64,000 nt of DNA from assembly GCF_008369915.1 (NCBI RefSeq), contig NZ_VSRN01000001.1, forward strand, positions 5,700,501-5,764,500, in the 5' to 3' direction. The translations under genes were made by a program, and so were the position numbers. This document shows, one piece after another, positions 1 through 9,305 of the stretch. Each line of letters begins with the position of its first letter. Position 1 is the stretch's first letter. The stretch comes from Dyadobacter sp. UC 10. GTDB lineage: Bacteria > Bacteroidota > Bacteroidia > Cytophagales > Spirosomataceae. The notes under the pieces are model-generated. The model was not told where the DNA came from, made no database searches, and worked only from the letters and a program-made list of their open reading frames with translations.

Positions 1-330
1 AATTTTCATGGCTAATATTCTCACTTATGTATGCTAGGATACGGGGTCGCCGGAAAAGGTTGGAAATTCGGGTTGGAATTTGTTGGAAATATCTCCGGAA
101 TGGTCGGCATTTCTGTCGAAATGCTTCATTATCAGGAGGTAAAAACTTACATTTTGGGCAACAAAGTTTTGTGATGTGTGAAAAAAAATACTCAACCAAA
201 ACAGCAGGTTTAAAAGTGAGTTTAATTGACTTCGTCTTTCAACTTTTTCAGGAGCGTCTTTGTTAAACGAAATAACCAGCCCAATTACTGCGAGCTGCGA
301 TTTTTGTCCGAATACCAAAACCACCTGAAA
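1..330. other. Upstream region without a supported gene
   Basis: Short open frames on both strands have no recognisable domain and unlikely composition. The stretch is AT-rich towards its 3' end and presumably carries the promoter and leader of the gene starting at 331. I could not place a convincing Bacteroidota -33/-7 promoter here. Confidence 0.5.
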
Positions 331-1509
331 ATGGTCAATCCTGAACTGCGTTTCGAAGCAAGCGAAATACCTTCTTTTACCACCTATAAGGCAGCTGCAT
401 CCGTTGCAGATCATGTAGCCCGCCATTTTGAGAGCCATTACCAGGCCGTAAGCCGCTACTACGAACAGGACCTGGCCCCGCGGCCGGACGCGCGCACGAT
501 TGAATCCATTATCGATACAACTTTTTGGGCAAGCCTGCGCAAGGAGGAGGGTAGGTCTCCGAAAGTGTCAATTGCATTCCTCTCCCCCGAAGATGCAGAG
601 CATCCGCTTATTTTCGCCGAAAAACTACCTTTTACTGCCAATACACTTACAAAGCTGGCCCCGGCTGTCGAGCGGTCGGGAATTCATCTGGGCGTCTGGC
701 CAACTGCCGAGGGACTTTGCATTTGGGGCACTACCAGGGTAATTCCCGGCTTGTGCTTTGTGCTGGAAGTGATAGAGCCCGGGATGCTTGTGGTTAAACA
801 CCGCCGGGTTGATGGCTTTGGTAAATTTGTCAATGTGGCTGTTTTGAAGGGTGATCAGGTAAAGGTTGTCAACGAGGAAAGCGGTAAGGACCGTGATTGC
901 CCGTCGGTCGTTAATTCTATGATGGGCTTTAAGTCGCCTACCTTATGGAACAACTCGCCCAACCTATTAGTACAGCTTGCAGTTTCTATGCGGAGCCACG
1001 AACGGGGTGGTATTTTGCTGGTAGTGCCTACCGGAAAGGAAAAATGGCGGAAATCGATCATTCATCCGATCACCTATCAGGTCGAGCCTTCATTTTCGGA
1101 GCTTGCCGAGCTCTATAAAGGTTATCTGGAAGAGCCCAATCCACTTACCTGGCAAACGCAATTTGCCTCAGCGATCAATAATCTGGCCGGATTAACTGCC
1201 GTGGATGGTGCGACCATTATTAACGATCAATATGAACTGCTGGCTTTCGGGGCGAAGATCGGGCGGGCTGCGGATGGCATACCAGTTGAGGAAATAATTA
1301 TGACCGAACCTGTGATCGGTAATGTAGGCATGGTGGTACATCCGGTTCAAACCGGGGGGACGAGGCATTTGTCGGCGGCGCAGTTTGTCTACGATCAGCG
1401 CGATGCCATTGCGTTGGTCGCCTCTCAGGACGGGCGTTTCACAATCTTTTCCTGGTCTTCCTGCGAGGGAAAGGTTCAGGCGCACCGGGTTGATGCATTA
1501 CTTTTGTAA
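331..1509 (+). CDS. DACNV-type protein with degenerate diadenylate-cyclase-like domain
   Basis: A soluble protein of about 392 aa. The C-terminal part resembles a DisA/CdaA-type diadenylate cyclase: DGAT near residue 292 matches the DGA nucleotide motif, and GTRHLSAA near 343-350 matches the RHR motif, but the last Arg is Leu. The N-terminal half, with the early AASVADHVARHF segment, fits the Bacteroidota DACNV sensor family. The RHR change suggests it binds a nucleotide rather than making c-di-AMP; that is inference. The frame is open from a TTG at 226, but the ATG at 331 puts the family-like segment near the N-terminus. It converges on dinB with a 3-bp gap. No signal peptide or membrane segment is seen. 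Confidence 0.65.
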   Translation: MVNPELRFEASEIPSFTTYKAAASVADHVARHFESHYQAVSRYYEQDLAPRPDARTIESIIDTTFWASLRKEEGRSPKVSIAFLSPEDAEHPLIFAEKLPFTANTLTKLAPAVERSGIHLGVWPTAEGLCIWGTTRVIPGLCFVLEVIEPGMLVVKHRRVDGFGKFVNVAVLKGDQVKVVNEESGKDRDCPSVVNSMMGFKSPTLWNNSPNLLVQLAVSMRSHERGGILLVVPTGKEKWRKSIIHPITYQVEPSFSELAELYKGYLEEPNPLTWQTQFASAINNLAGLTAVDGATIINDQYELLAFGAKIGRAADGIPVEEIIMTEPVIGNVGMVVHPVQTGGTRHLSAAQFVYDQRDAIALVASQDGRFTIFSWSSCEGKVQAHRVDALLL

Positions 1510-1512
1510 AGT

Positions 1513-2607
1513 TCAATTAAACAGTTCCAGTTGTTCCGGATCTCTTGGCCTGCGGCTGCGGACTTCGGGTTCGTGGAAATTAGACAGTGAAATACCCAAT
1601 AATCTGACGGGTTTCCCGCTCATTTCAACTTTACCCAGCAGGTTTTTTGCAGTGTCGATAATTGAATCAATGTCGGTCACTGCTTCGTTAAATGATTGGT
1701 TGCGCGTGATCTGGGTGAAATCGCTGAATTTTACTTTTAGGGTCACCGTCCGGCCCTGCAGCTGATTTTTTTGGAGTCTGTTGAAGACGATTTCGCCTAT
1801 TCTGTCCAGCTCTTTGTGCATTTCTTCAGTCGTGATCAGGTCGTAGGTGAAGGTATCTTCGGCACCCAGCGATTTTGTTTCCCGGTGCGTTTGTACCAGC
1901 CGGTCGTCCAACCCTCTCACGATTTTGTAATAGAAATGGCCCGTTTTCCCAAAACGCCTCACCAGCTCTTCTTCACTTAACTTTTTGAGATCGGCACCTG
2001 TGAATATGCCCATTCCCTTCATTTTATCCGCAGTCACTTTCCCGACACCGTGAAATTTTTCTACCGGAAGGCTGCTCATAAAGCTTTCGATTTTCGAAGG
2101 GCCTATGAAAGTCAATCCGTCTGGCTTATTGAGGTCGGAGGCAATTTTTGCAACAAATTTATTAACTGAAACCCCTGCCGAGGCAGTCAGATTTAGTTCT
2201 GTACGGATTGCATTTTTGATCAGAGTGGCAATTTCCATGGCAGAACCGATATTGAGCTTGTCTTCGGTAACATCCAGATAGGCTTCATCGAGCGAGAGCG
2301 GTTCGATCAGGTCTGTATACCGGGAGAAAATTTCGCGGATTTTTTTGGATACGGCCTTGTAAACATCAAAGCGGGGATACACGAAAATAATATGAGGGCA
2401 AAGCTGGATTGCCTTGCGTGACGACATGGCCGACCTCACACCGAATTTTCTGGCCTCATAGCTCGCAGTGGCGACCACACCCCTGCCGGTCGGAGAGCCA
2501 CCTACGGCAAGTGGCTTTCCCCGGTGTTCGGGAAAGTCACGTTGCTCCACAGATGCATAAAAAGCATCCATATCGATATGAATGATCTTTCTTTGCGACG
2601 CCGACAT
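1513..2607 (-). CDS. dinB: DNA polymerase IV (Y-family translesion polymerase)
   Basis: A 364-aa Y-family polymerase of normal DinB length. It inserts nucleotides opposite damaged template bases without proofreading. Palm motifs are present: HIDMDAFYASVEQ at residues 10-22 supplies the first metal-binding Asp, and SLDEAYLDV supplies the catalytic Asp-Glu pair. Tandem HhH DNA-binding sequences (KFHGVGKVTADKMKGMGI) and the little-finger domain follow. The C-terminus ends in EQLELFN, a good match to the beta-clamp-binding QLxLF motif. It is transcribed divergently from the M43 protease across about 160 bp. No LexA-type site could be assigned there. Confidence 0.95.
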   Translation of the reverse strand: MSASQRKIIHIDMDAFYASVEQRDFPEHRGKPLAVGGSPTGRGVVATASYEARKFGVRSAMSSRKAIQLCPHIIFVYPRFDVYKAVSKKIREIFSRYTDLIEPLSLDEAYLDVTEDKLNIGSAMEIATLIKNAIRTELNLTASAGVSVNKFVAKIASDLNKPDGLTFIGPSKIESFMSSLPVEKFHGVGKVTADKMKGMGIFTGADLKKLSEEELVRRFGKTGHFYYKIVRGLDDRLVQTHRETKSLGAEDTFTYDLITTEEMHKELDRIGEIVFNRLQKNQLQGRTVTLKVKFSDFTQITRNQSFNEAVTDIDSIIDTAKNLLGKVEMSGKPVRLLGISLSNFHEPEVRSRRPRDPEQLELFN

Positions 2608-2765
2608 AGCTGGAATTTGAGTGTACTGGAATAGCTTTACTGGTTAAAAACAAATTAAATAACTTACAATTCGCATCATTTAAGGTTTTTTTTACGTAAT
2701 CACTATTGATTTCGCCATTTGTAAACTTAAGCGCCTGACTTCTATCAACTGTTCCGACCTAAATA

Positions 2766-4907
2766 ATGCGACAAACTATACGTTCTGCCAAATATCTGCT
2801 GCTCCTTTTCGCTTTTGCTTTTAATTTTCTTCCCGCAACCGCATACGCCCAGGAAAAATGCGGAACAATGGGCCTGCTTGACAAACGATTCAACGATCAG
2901 CCAGCACTCAAACAGACATTTGAGCAGCGAAATGCGCGTTTAAAGGAAGTTATCAATGAAAGGTTAAGGACTGGGAAATCTTTGAGAACAGCCGCCGATA
3001 ATGTGATACCAGTGGTTTTTCATGTGGTGCTCAGTAATCAGTCGCAGGTAACGAACGCACAGATTCTGGCCCAGCTTGACACGATCAACAAAGATTACCG
3101 GGGGACGGAGGACCAGTTGGCAAAAGTGCCGTCCTATTTCAAATCACTTTTCGGACAATCAGGTATTCAGTTCTGTCTTGCCCAGAGAACGCCTGACGAC
3201 AAGCCTACGACCGGAATAGAGCGGGTTACAACTACCCGTAATGCTTTCGACTATACTACTAACCTGGTAAAGCACGCCGAATCGGGCGGATCGGATGCAT
3301 GGGATCCGGATCGTTACCTTAACATCTGGATCTGTGACCTTTCAGGTGGAATACTGGGCTACGCAACTTTTCCTGATGACGGCGTGCCCGACGAACAGGG
3401 TGTTGTGGTAGATTATTCGAGTCTGCCCGGCGGAAATTTAGCCGCTTATAACGGTGGAAAAACCCTCACGCACGAGCTTGGCCACTATTTTAATCTGTTT
3501 CATATCTGGGGAGACGACAATGATACCTGCGCCGGAGACGATGATATCGCTGATACGCCGAGGCAACAGGGTAGTACCTCCATTTGTCCTACCGGCATTG
3601 AAACTGACCAGTGCACCCCCGGTGGAAGCGGAATCATGTATCAAAACTATATGGATTACACGCCGGATAACTGCCTGCTGATGTTTACGAGGGAGCAGGT
3701 TGCCGCAATGGAAGCAGCGCTGCTTCGAAACCGGGTTTCTTTGCTTTCATCAAATGCCTGCACGCCGGTTAATTTAAAAAATAAAGACGCTTCCATTCAA
3801 TCCATTACGCAGCCGGAGCAACGGCTTTGCGACAATACATTTACCCCGCAGGTTATTCTGGAAAACCGTGGGGCTGAAACACTTACTTCCGTAACTATCC
3901 GGGCTGTCATTGATGATGGTACAGAAAGAAGTTACACCTGGACGGGCTCGCTGGCTACCTTTGCGAAAGCAACCGTAACATTGTCGGAATTGGAAGTGGC
4001 GGAAGGCAATCATGTGCTGCGTATCTCCACCTCCAACCCGAACGGGGCCGCCGATGAGGATCCTTCCAACGACGCAGCTTCCCTTGATTTTATCTACTAC
4101 GAGCCTGTCGATGCGCCGGTGACCGAAAGTTTTGAAAGCTTGTTCCCCCCGACGGGCTGGGATATTGTCAATGCAGACAGGGGTACAACCTGGGAGAAAA
4201 CAACGGAGGCAGCTAAAACAGGCAGTGCGTCTGTCCGTATTTCGAACTTTGAAAACGAAGTTACAGGTGAGCGGGATTACCTGCGGATGCCGGTTGTGAA
4301 TATCGCCGGAACCGATTCCGCATTCGTGTCATTCCAGGTTGCGGCGGCAACAAACACAAATTCTTCACAGCGTAGTGTGTGGGACACTTTGCAGGTCATG
4401 ATCAGTACAGATTGCGGACTGTCTTATACAAGTGTTTACAGAAAATGGGGATCTAGCCTGGTGACCAGGAGCGGAGCGACGCGCGTGGCATTTGCGCCCA
4501 ATGCAAGCGAATGGAGACGCGAGGAGATTGATATCAGTGAGTTTATCGGGCAGGGCAAGATCCTGGTTGCATTTGTTAACTCCGGTGGGAACGGAAACAA
4601 TATTTTCCTGGACGATATCAATCTGAGGACAGTCACAATCAATCCAAACCTGAAAGAAGCCGGGTTTCTGGTGACGCCGAATCCGACAGACGGAATGGTT
4701 TCGGTTCAGTTCTATCCGCATCCCGAGCGACTCAAATCGGTCTCAATCCTGACGGTCGGAGGGAAAAAAATTGCCGAAAAAGTGGCAACGGAGGAAGTAA
4801 GTACCAATGTTTATGATTTCGATCTCGCGAATTACCCTTCCGGATTATACATTGTCAAAGCGGAATTTGAAGACAGGGTACTGACAAAAAAGATTATCAA
4901 GAACTAA
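2766..4907 (+). CDS. Secreted M43-family zinc metalloprotease with T9SS sorting domain
   Basis: A 713-aa exported protease of the pappalysin/cytophagalysin (M43) type. An N-terminal signal peptide ends around ATAYAQ. The zinc site HELGHYFNLFH (His236, Glu237, His240, His246) follows, with a downstream Met-turn YMDYTPDNCLLMF. The middle third contains Ig/CARDB-like and MAM/jelly-roll-like beta-rich sequence (VTESFESLFPPTGWDI onward), probably for adhesion or substrate binding. The last ~75 residues (FLVTPNPTDGMVSVQF to the end) are a type A Por-secretion C-terminal domain, so the protein should cross the outer membrane by the type IX system. It is single-gene and ends at a strong terminator. 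Substrate unknown. Confidence 0.9.
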   Translation: MRQTIRSAKYLLLLFAFAFNFLPATAYAQEKCGTMGLLDKRFNDQPALKQTFEQRNARLKEVINERLRTGKSLRTAADNVIPVVFHVVLSNQSQVTNAQILAQLDTINKDYRGTEDQLAKVPSYFKSLFGQSGIQFCLAQRTPDDKPTTGIERVTTTRNAFDYTTNLVKHAESGGSDAWDPDRYLNIWICDLSGGILGYATFPDDGVPDEQGVVVDYSSLPGGNLAAYNGGKTLTHELGHYFNLFHIWGDDNDTCAGDDDIADTPRQQGSTSICPTGIETDQCTPGGSGIMYQNYMDYTPDNCLLMFTREQVAAMEAALLRNRVSLLSSNACTPVNLKNKDASIQSITQPEQRLCDNTFTPQVILENRGAETLTSVTIRAVIDDGTERSYTWTGSLATFAKATVTLSELEVAEGNHVLRISTSNPNGAADEDPSNDAASLDFIYYEPVDAPVTESFESLFPPTGWDIVNADRGTTWEKTTEAAKTGSASVRISNFENEVTGERDYLRMPVVNIAGTDSAFVSFQVAAATNTNSSQRSVWDTLQVMISTDCGLSYTSVYRKWGSSLVTRSGATRVAFAPNASEWRREEIDISEFIGQGKILVAFVNSGGNGNNIFLDDINLRTVTINPNLKEAGFLVTPNPTDGMVSVQFYPHPERLKSVSILTVGGKKIAEKVATEEVSTNVYDFDLANYPSGLYIVKAEFEDRVLTKKIIKN

Positions 4908-4910
4908 GCA

Positions 4911-4946
4911 AAAAAATAGCCGGAACGAACTCCGGCTATTTTTTTT
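4911..4946. terminator. Bidirectional rho-independent terminator
   Basis: A perfect 11-bp stem (4914-4924 with 4931-4941) around a 6-nt loop, flanked by an A-run on the left and a T-run on the right. It lies between two convergent genes, so it can serve both the M43 protease and the minus-strand 4949-5344 gene. Confidence 0.9.
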
Positions 4947-4948
4947 AC

Positions 4949-5344
4949 TTAATATATCCTTTTGACAATCACTTTACTATTGGTCTGCGTGATTGCGAAT
5001 TCCTTTGCGTTCTCGTTTGCAGGGGCAATAAAGATCTGTTTTTTCTTCTTCCCGTCGGTACTGACCCAGTTCGCGGAATAAATTTCGGGGAGTCCTCCGG
5101 TGTAAATGGGGTGGTTATCAGACAGCATAAAAACTTCTTCCTGTTCGTACGCGAGTTCGAGATCGCTTCCCTCAATTACATCGCAAATAATCTTCAAACC
5201 ACCCGAATCACCGTCAACCAGGCCTTTTATTCTTGCCTTTCCGTAGAAAGGATCTTCTTCAAATTCCCACCGAACGTAATATTCAATGACGTTTCCTATC
5301 TGAGAATCAATATAATCGGCGGTAAGCAGTTGTTCCTGGCGCAT
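4949..5344 (-). CDS. Hypothetical protein, 131 aa
   Basis: Not recognised. A small, acidic, soluble protein with no signal peptide or membrane helix, rich in beta-type sequence (KARIKGLVDGDSGGLKIICD, FAITQTNSKVIVKRIY). It has an ATG start and ends at the shared bidirectional terminator. The frame is clean, and no overlapping frame on the other strand is more convincing. No partner gene is adjacent. Confidence 0.6.
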   Translation of the reverse strand: MRQEQLLTADYIDSQIGNVIEYYVRWEFEEDPFYGKARIKGLVDGDSGGLKIICDVIEGSDLELAYEQEEVFMLSDNHPIYTGGLPEIYSANWVSTDGKKKKQIFIAPANENAKEFAITQTNSKVIVKRIY

Positions 5345-5705
5345 GTGGTATTTGTTTTCTTTAATCCTCTAACAGAAGAGCAATGTAATCCCAAATAAGA
5401 GATGGGAGTTTAGCAAATGTAATCGGAACCTTATTGTTTCCAAAAATAATGGCGAGCGTTTCACCAATATTTCTGAAACTACAAAATACATACCGCATAC
5501 ATTGAATTGCCTGCACAAATTTCCTGCATATAGTTACGACAGTTAGTTGACGGCGGATTGTTTGTCTTTGCCGGAAAATGACGACTTGCGGTCTCAAACC
5601 GGCTTTTTTATCACCGCTGGAAACATAGCGGTACGATTTTTGTCGTGGCCGTTTAACTCAATAATCTTTTCGGGACCATGTCCTTCCACTTAGCCAAAAA
5701 TCAAT
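5345..5705. other. 361-bp intergenic region upstream of SusC 1
   Basis: It lies between the divergent 5344 and 5706 start codons and must hold both promoters. A 78-residue open frame on the minus strand lacks coding character. I found no clear -33 TTTG / -7 TAnnTTTG pair with correct spacing, no inverted repeat and no RNA structure I can defend. Confidence 0.4.
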
Positions 5706-8700
5706 ATGCAAAAAACTCGACGATTAAGTGGGCGTAGAACCGTTTCGGGCACGCTCACTTTTCTGAGGATTGGTTTGGTTCTCCTGCTGCTATTCTTTTT
5801 TCTAAAAACAGACGTTTACGCACAACAGGTGATTCCAGATTCAAGCCGCAAGGCCAGGCCGGACACTACGATCGCACCGGTCATTAAACCCGCAACTGAT
5901 ACCCTTCCCAAAACTAAAATACCAGCTGACTCGATCAAAACGCCGGCAGACTCAGCAAACAAGCCGGCCACCGGTACCGTCCCCGGGAAAAGCTCTCAGA
6001 ACTTTGATCCGCTGGTCAAGCCTTCAACCCCTCCCGATACAACTCAAAAACCTGCTGTCGCCACAGATACCACAGCCACTCCCACGGCACGGCCCGACAG
6101 CCTTAACCTGAAACCTCAGACAGGTAACGCAGTCCCTCCTCAGCCAACCCAGCCAGCCAGCCAACCCGCCGCACAACCGGCCGACAGTGCAGTTGCAGGC
6201 CAGGATACGCCCGAGCTGGGGCCTGACGCAAAATCTATAAAAGGAAAGGTTATTGATGAAAAAGGCTCAGGATTGCCCGGAGTGAGTGTTTTGGTAAAAA
6301 ATACGAAGATACAGGCGATCACCGAGCCGGACGGTACTTTCCAGATGAAGGTACCTGCGCAAGGTGCGATACTGGTTTACAGTTTCATCGGTTTTTCAAC
6401 TAAAGAAACGCCCGTGGGCAACCAGACTCAGTTCAATGTACAGCTGCTGCCGGAGTCGAAAGCATTGAAAGAAGTGGTGGTAGTGGGGTACGGAGCACAA
6501 AGCAAGCGTGACCTGGCCAGCTCCACTTCAAGGGTAGCTTCAACAGAGTACAAATCGGCTGTCATCAATACTGTCGATCAGGCGATCCAGGGCAGGACCA
6601 CCGGGGTGCAGGTTACCGAAACTTCCGGTGAACCGGGGGCAGCTTCTGTTGTCAGGATACGGGGTAACAACTCTTTGAGCGGCAACAATGAACCGCTTTA
6701 CGTAATCGACGGCTTTCCAATGCCCCCATACCGGGAAGCTGGCGCCAACTTCACGGGCGCATATTCGCAAAATGGCTTATACGGTATTAATCCCAATGAT
6801 ATCGAAAGTATGGAAATCCTCAAAGACGCCTCGGCAACCGCAATTTACGGATCAAGGGGCGCGAACGGGGTAGTTTTGATCACAACCAAATCTGGCAAGC
6901 GCGGAGAAGGCAGGGTGGAGCTTGTGAACAAGACTTCTTTCGGTACCGTATCGAATCCGATTAAAATGATGAATTCCAGGCAGTATGCCGAGATAATCAA
7001 CGAAAGTTACGCGCTGACAGACCGTAATCCGCCGTTTGGAAACCTCGATAGTGCGTTCACCAACACGGATTGGGTAGCTGCTATTACCCAGCCGAGTTTC
7101 AGGGAAGATATTACGCTGAGCTTATCTGGAGGCGGCGAGAAATCTTCGTATTATATCTCAGGTAATTACTTGAAGGAAAAGGGTACGATCGTGAATTCGG
7201 ATAATAACAGGGCGAGTTTGCGCGTCAACCTTAATAATGAAATCAATAACTGGTATAACGTAAAAGGACAGTTTTCTTTCAGCCGCCAGAAGACAAACCG
7301 GGCGGTCACGGCTTCCCGTGCCTGGCCGAGTTCAGGAGGGTTAATGGACGGACTGCGGGCTGCGCCTACATTGGAACTGGATTACCTGGGAAACAACAGT
7401 ATGGGTATTCCCAACTATTCAGGGTTCTATTTCTCCAATCCCCTGAATGAGCTGATGTCGAAAACGGACGTAACGCAAAGTGATTATTCTATCCTGAATG
7501 TGGAGAATTATTTCAAATTGGCGGAAGGCTTGCAGCTGGTGGTCAGCCTGGCCGGAAACCAGAATCTGACGAGAAGAAAAGTATTCTTGCCTCCGTCCAC
7601 TGCGGAAGGAAATGCTGTGAAGGGAAAAGGCAGCAACAATACTTCCAATACATACAGCTATAATGTGAATGCTTACCTGCAGTATGAAAAAACGTTCAAA
7701 AAAGACCATTACCTCAATTCGACGCTGGGTGTGGAATATAACGACCAGACTGTTGAATTCGTCAACACCACTGGTTCGGGCTATGATGTGCCTTTTTTTG
7801 GAATAGATAATATAGGCAGTGCGCAGTCCCAGGCTATCGGTTCATTCAAGGAAAAACGAATTCTGCAGTCCGGATTTTTGAGGGCGAACTACTCCTTCAA
7901 AGGCCGGTACGTATTGAACAGTTCGATCCGGATCGACGGTGCATCCGCATTCGCAGCGAACAATAAGTACGGTATATTCCCTTCCGTCGCCCTGGCCTGG
8001 AACCTCGACCAGGAAGAATTCATGAAAGGGGTCACATTTATTTCCAATACCAAATTCAGAGGCTCGTGGGGTGAAACGGGCAGTCAGGCGATCGGACCTT
8101 ACTCTTCGCTTTCGCAATATGGTTCCGGCTTTTACGAAATGGGGCCGCAGGGTGACGGCGCGGTCATCAACACTGGAATTTTTCCGAATACCATCGCCAA
8201 TCCTAACCTTTCCTGGGAGCGGACACGTCAGCTGAACCTCGGTGTGGATTTCAACACGGCCAAAGACCGGCTGGTTTTGAGCTTTGATTATTACAACAAA
8301 GTAACTTCTGATCTCCTGCAACCCAGACGGGTGCCTACCCAGGCGGGCGTCAGTACCATTATAGATAACTATGGTACGATGCGAAACCGCGGGTTTGAGC
8401 TTAGCATTCAGGGAAATATCGTCCAGAAAAAAAATGTGACGTTCTCTACCAGAGTTAACCTGAGCCGGAATGTGAACACGCTGGTCGATCTGGGAGAAAG
8501 GACCCAGTCTGACTTCGTATCTCTCAATGGAAACCTGCTGGGCGGCGTGATGGGGGTACTGACTCCCGGGGAGGAAGTAGGCCGGTTTTTCGGTTTTAAA
8601 GTAGCGGGGCTGACGCAAACGACTGATTTTGACGCAGACGGAAATCCAACCTTCGCCACTTTCGAAGGTCCGAGACCAGCCGGCAGCAAAGGCACCCCGA

Positions 8701-9290
8701 TTTATGGTGCCTGGATTTATGAGGATGTCAATAAGGATAATATCATCACCGCGGATGACAGGGCTGTACTTGGTAAATCGACCCCTGATTTCACGTTTGG
8801 ATGGAGCAACGACCTGACATGGAAGAACTTTGCGGTCAATGCGCTTTTCACAGGTTCAGTTGGAAATGATGTATTGAACCTCACCAATTTCTACATCATG
8901 AACGGGGTAGTGGAATACAGCGGCGTTGGGTTCAACCAATCCGAAGAATGGTATAACAAGCGTTACACCGAGTCGAATCCGCACAATGACCCTAAGTATC
9001 CAGGTATTCAGCGCGGTATTCCGTCGGGAGACATCAATTCTACTATGCTGGAAGACGGTAGTTTTATGCGCCTTAAAATGCTGAGCCTCTCCTATACTTT
9101 CCCTTGCCTGGGCCCGGTCCAGAACCCGCGGCTGTTCGTAACCGGAACCAACCTCTGGACACTGACAAAGTATACTGGTTTCGATCCCGAGGTTAGCTCT
9201 TACGCCCAGTCGCTGCTGCAGCAGGGGATTGATTACGGTGCCTATCCTACGCAGCGTTCGTATACCATTGGTTTCTCGTGTAATTTCTAA
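5706..9290 (+). CDS. SusC/RagA-type TonB-linked outer-membrane transporter (pair 1)
   Basis: A 1194-aa TonB-dependent porin that should pair with the downstream SusD lipoprotein to import a bound glycan or peptide. A basic, hydrophobic leader ends near residue 40 (DVYAQQ). Residues ~43-172 form an unusual low-complexity tract of Pro, Thr, Ala, Asp and Lys (repeated DTT, PADS, KPAT). A carboxypeptidase-regulatory beta-sandwich follows (SIKGKVIDEKGSGLPGVSV, ~178-260), then the TonB-box-like KEVVVVGYG, the plug (PLYVIDGFP, GSRGANGVVLITTK) and a beta-barrel ending in Phe. There is no STN domain and no adjacent sigma/FecR pair, so regulation differs from the second SusC here. It is 15 bp from susD. 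Confidence 0.93.
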   Translation: MQKTRRLSGRRTVSGTLTFLRIGLVLLLLFFFLKTDVYAQQVIPDSSRKARPDTTIAPVIKPATDTLPKTKIPADSIKTPADSANKPATGTVPGKSSQNFDPLVKPSTPPDTTQKPAVATDTTATPTARPDSLNLKPQTGNAVPPQPTQPASQPAAQPADSAVAGQDTPELGPDAKSIKGKVIDEKGSGLPGVSVLVKNTKIQAITEPDGTFQMKVPAQGAILVYSFIGFSTKETPVGNQTQFNVQLLPESKALKEVVVVGYGAQSKRDLASSTSRVASTEYKSAVINTVDQAIQGRTTGVQVTETSGEPGAASVVRIRGNNSLSGNNEPLYVIDGFPMPPYREAGANFTGAYSQNGLYGINPNDIESMEILKDASATAIYGSRGANGVVLITTKSGKRGEGRVELVNKTSFGTVSNPIKMMNSRQYAEIINESYALTDRNPPFGNLDSAFTNTDWVAAITQPSFREDITLSLSGGGEKSSYYISGNYLKEKGTIVNSDNNRASLRVNLNNEINNWYNVKGQFSFSRQKTNRAVTASRAWPSSGGLMDGLRAAPTLELDYLGNNSMGIPNYSGFYFSNPLNELMSKTDVTQSDYSILNVENYFKLAEGLQLVVSLAGNQNLTRRKVFLPPSTAEGNAVKGKGSNNTSNTYSYNVNAYLQYEKTFKKDHYLNSTLGVEYNDQTVEFVNTTGSGYDVPFFGIDNIGSAQSQAIGSFKEKRILQSGFLRANYSFKGRYVLNSSIRIDGASAFAANNKYGIFPSVALAWNLDQEEFMKGVTFISNTKFRGSWGETGSQAIGPYSSLSQYGSGFYEMGPQGDGAVINTGIFPNTIANPNLSWERTRQLNLGVDFNTAKDRLVLSFDYYNKVTSDLLQPRRVPTQAGVSTIIDNYGTMRNRGFELSIQGNIVQKKNVTFSTRVNLSRNVNTLVDLGERTQSDFVSLNGNLLGGVMGVLTPGEEVGRFFGFKVAGLTQTTDFDADGNPTFATFEGPRPAGSKGTPIYGAWIYEDVNKDNIITADDRAVLGKSTPDFTFGWSNDLTWKNFAVNALFTGSVGNDVLNLTNFYIMNGVVEYSGVGFNQSEEWYNKRYTESNPHNDPKYPGIQRGIPSGDINSTMLEDGSFMRLKMLSLSYTFPCLGPVQNPRLFVTGTNLWTLTKYTGFDPEVSSYAQSLLQQGIDYGAYPTQRSYTIGFSCNF

Positions 9291-9305
9291 TTTCGATCGA
9301 CGAAT

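Noticed and set aside
34..438. 134-codon minus-strand open frame at the window start
   Set aside because: Overlaps the DACNV gene start and shows no family features.
5361..5597. 78-codon minus-strand open frame upstream of SusC 1
   Set aside because: No recognisable features and sits in the expected promoter region.
7842..8618. 258-codon minus-strand open frame within SusC 1
   Set aside because: Antisense shadow of a strongly supported barrel-coding region.
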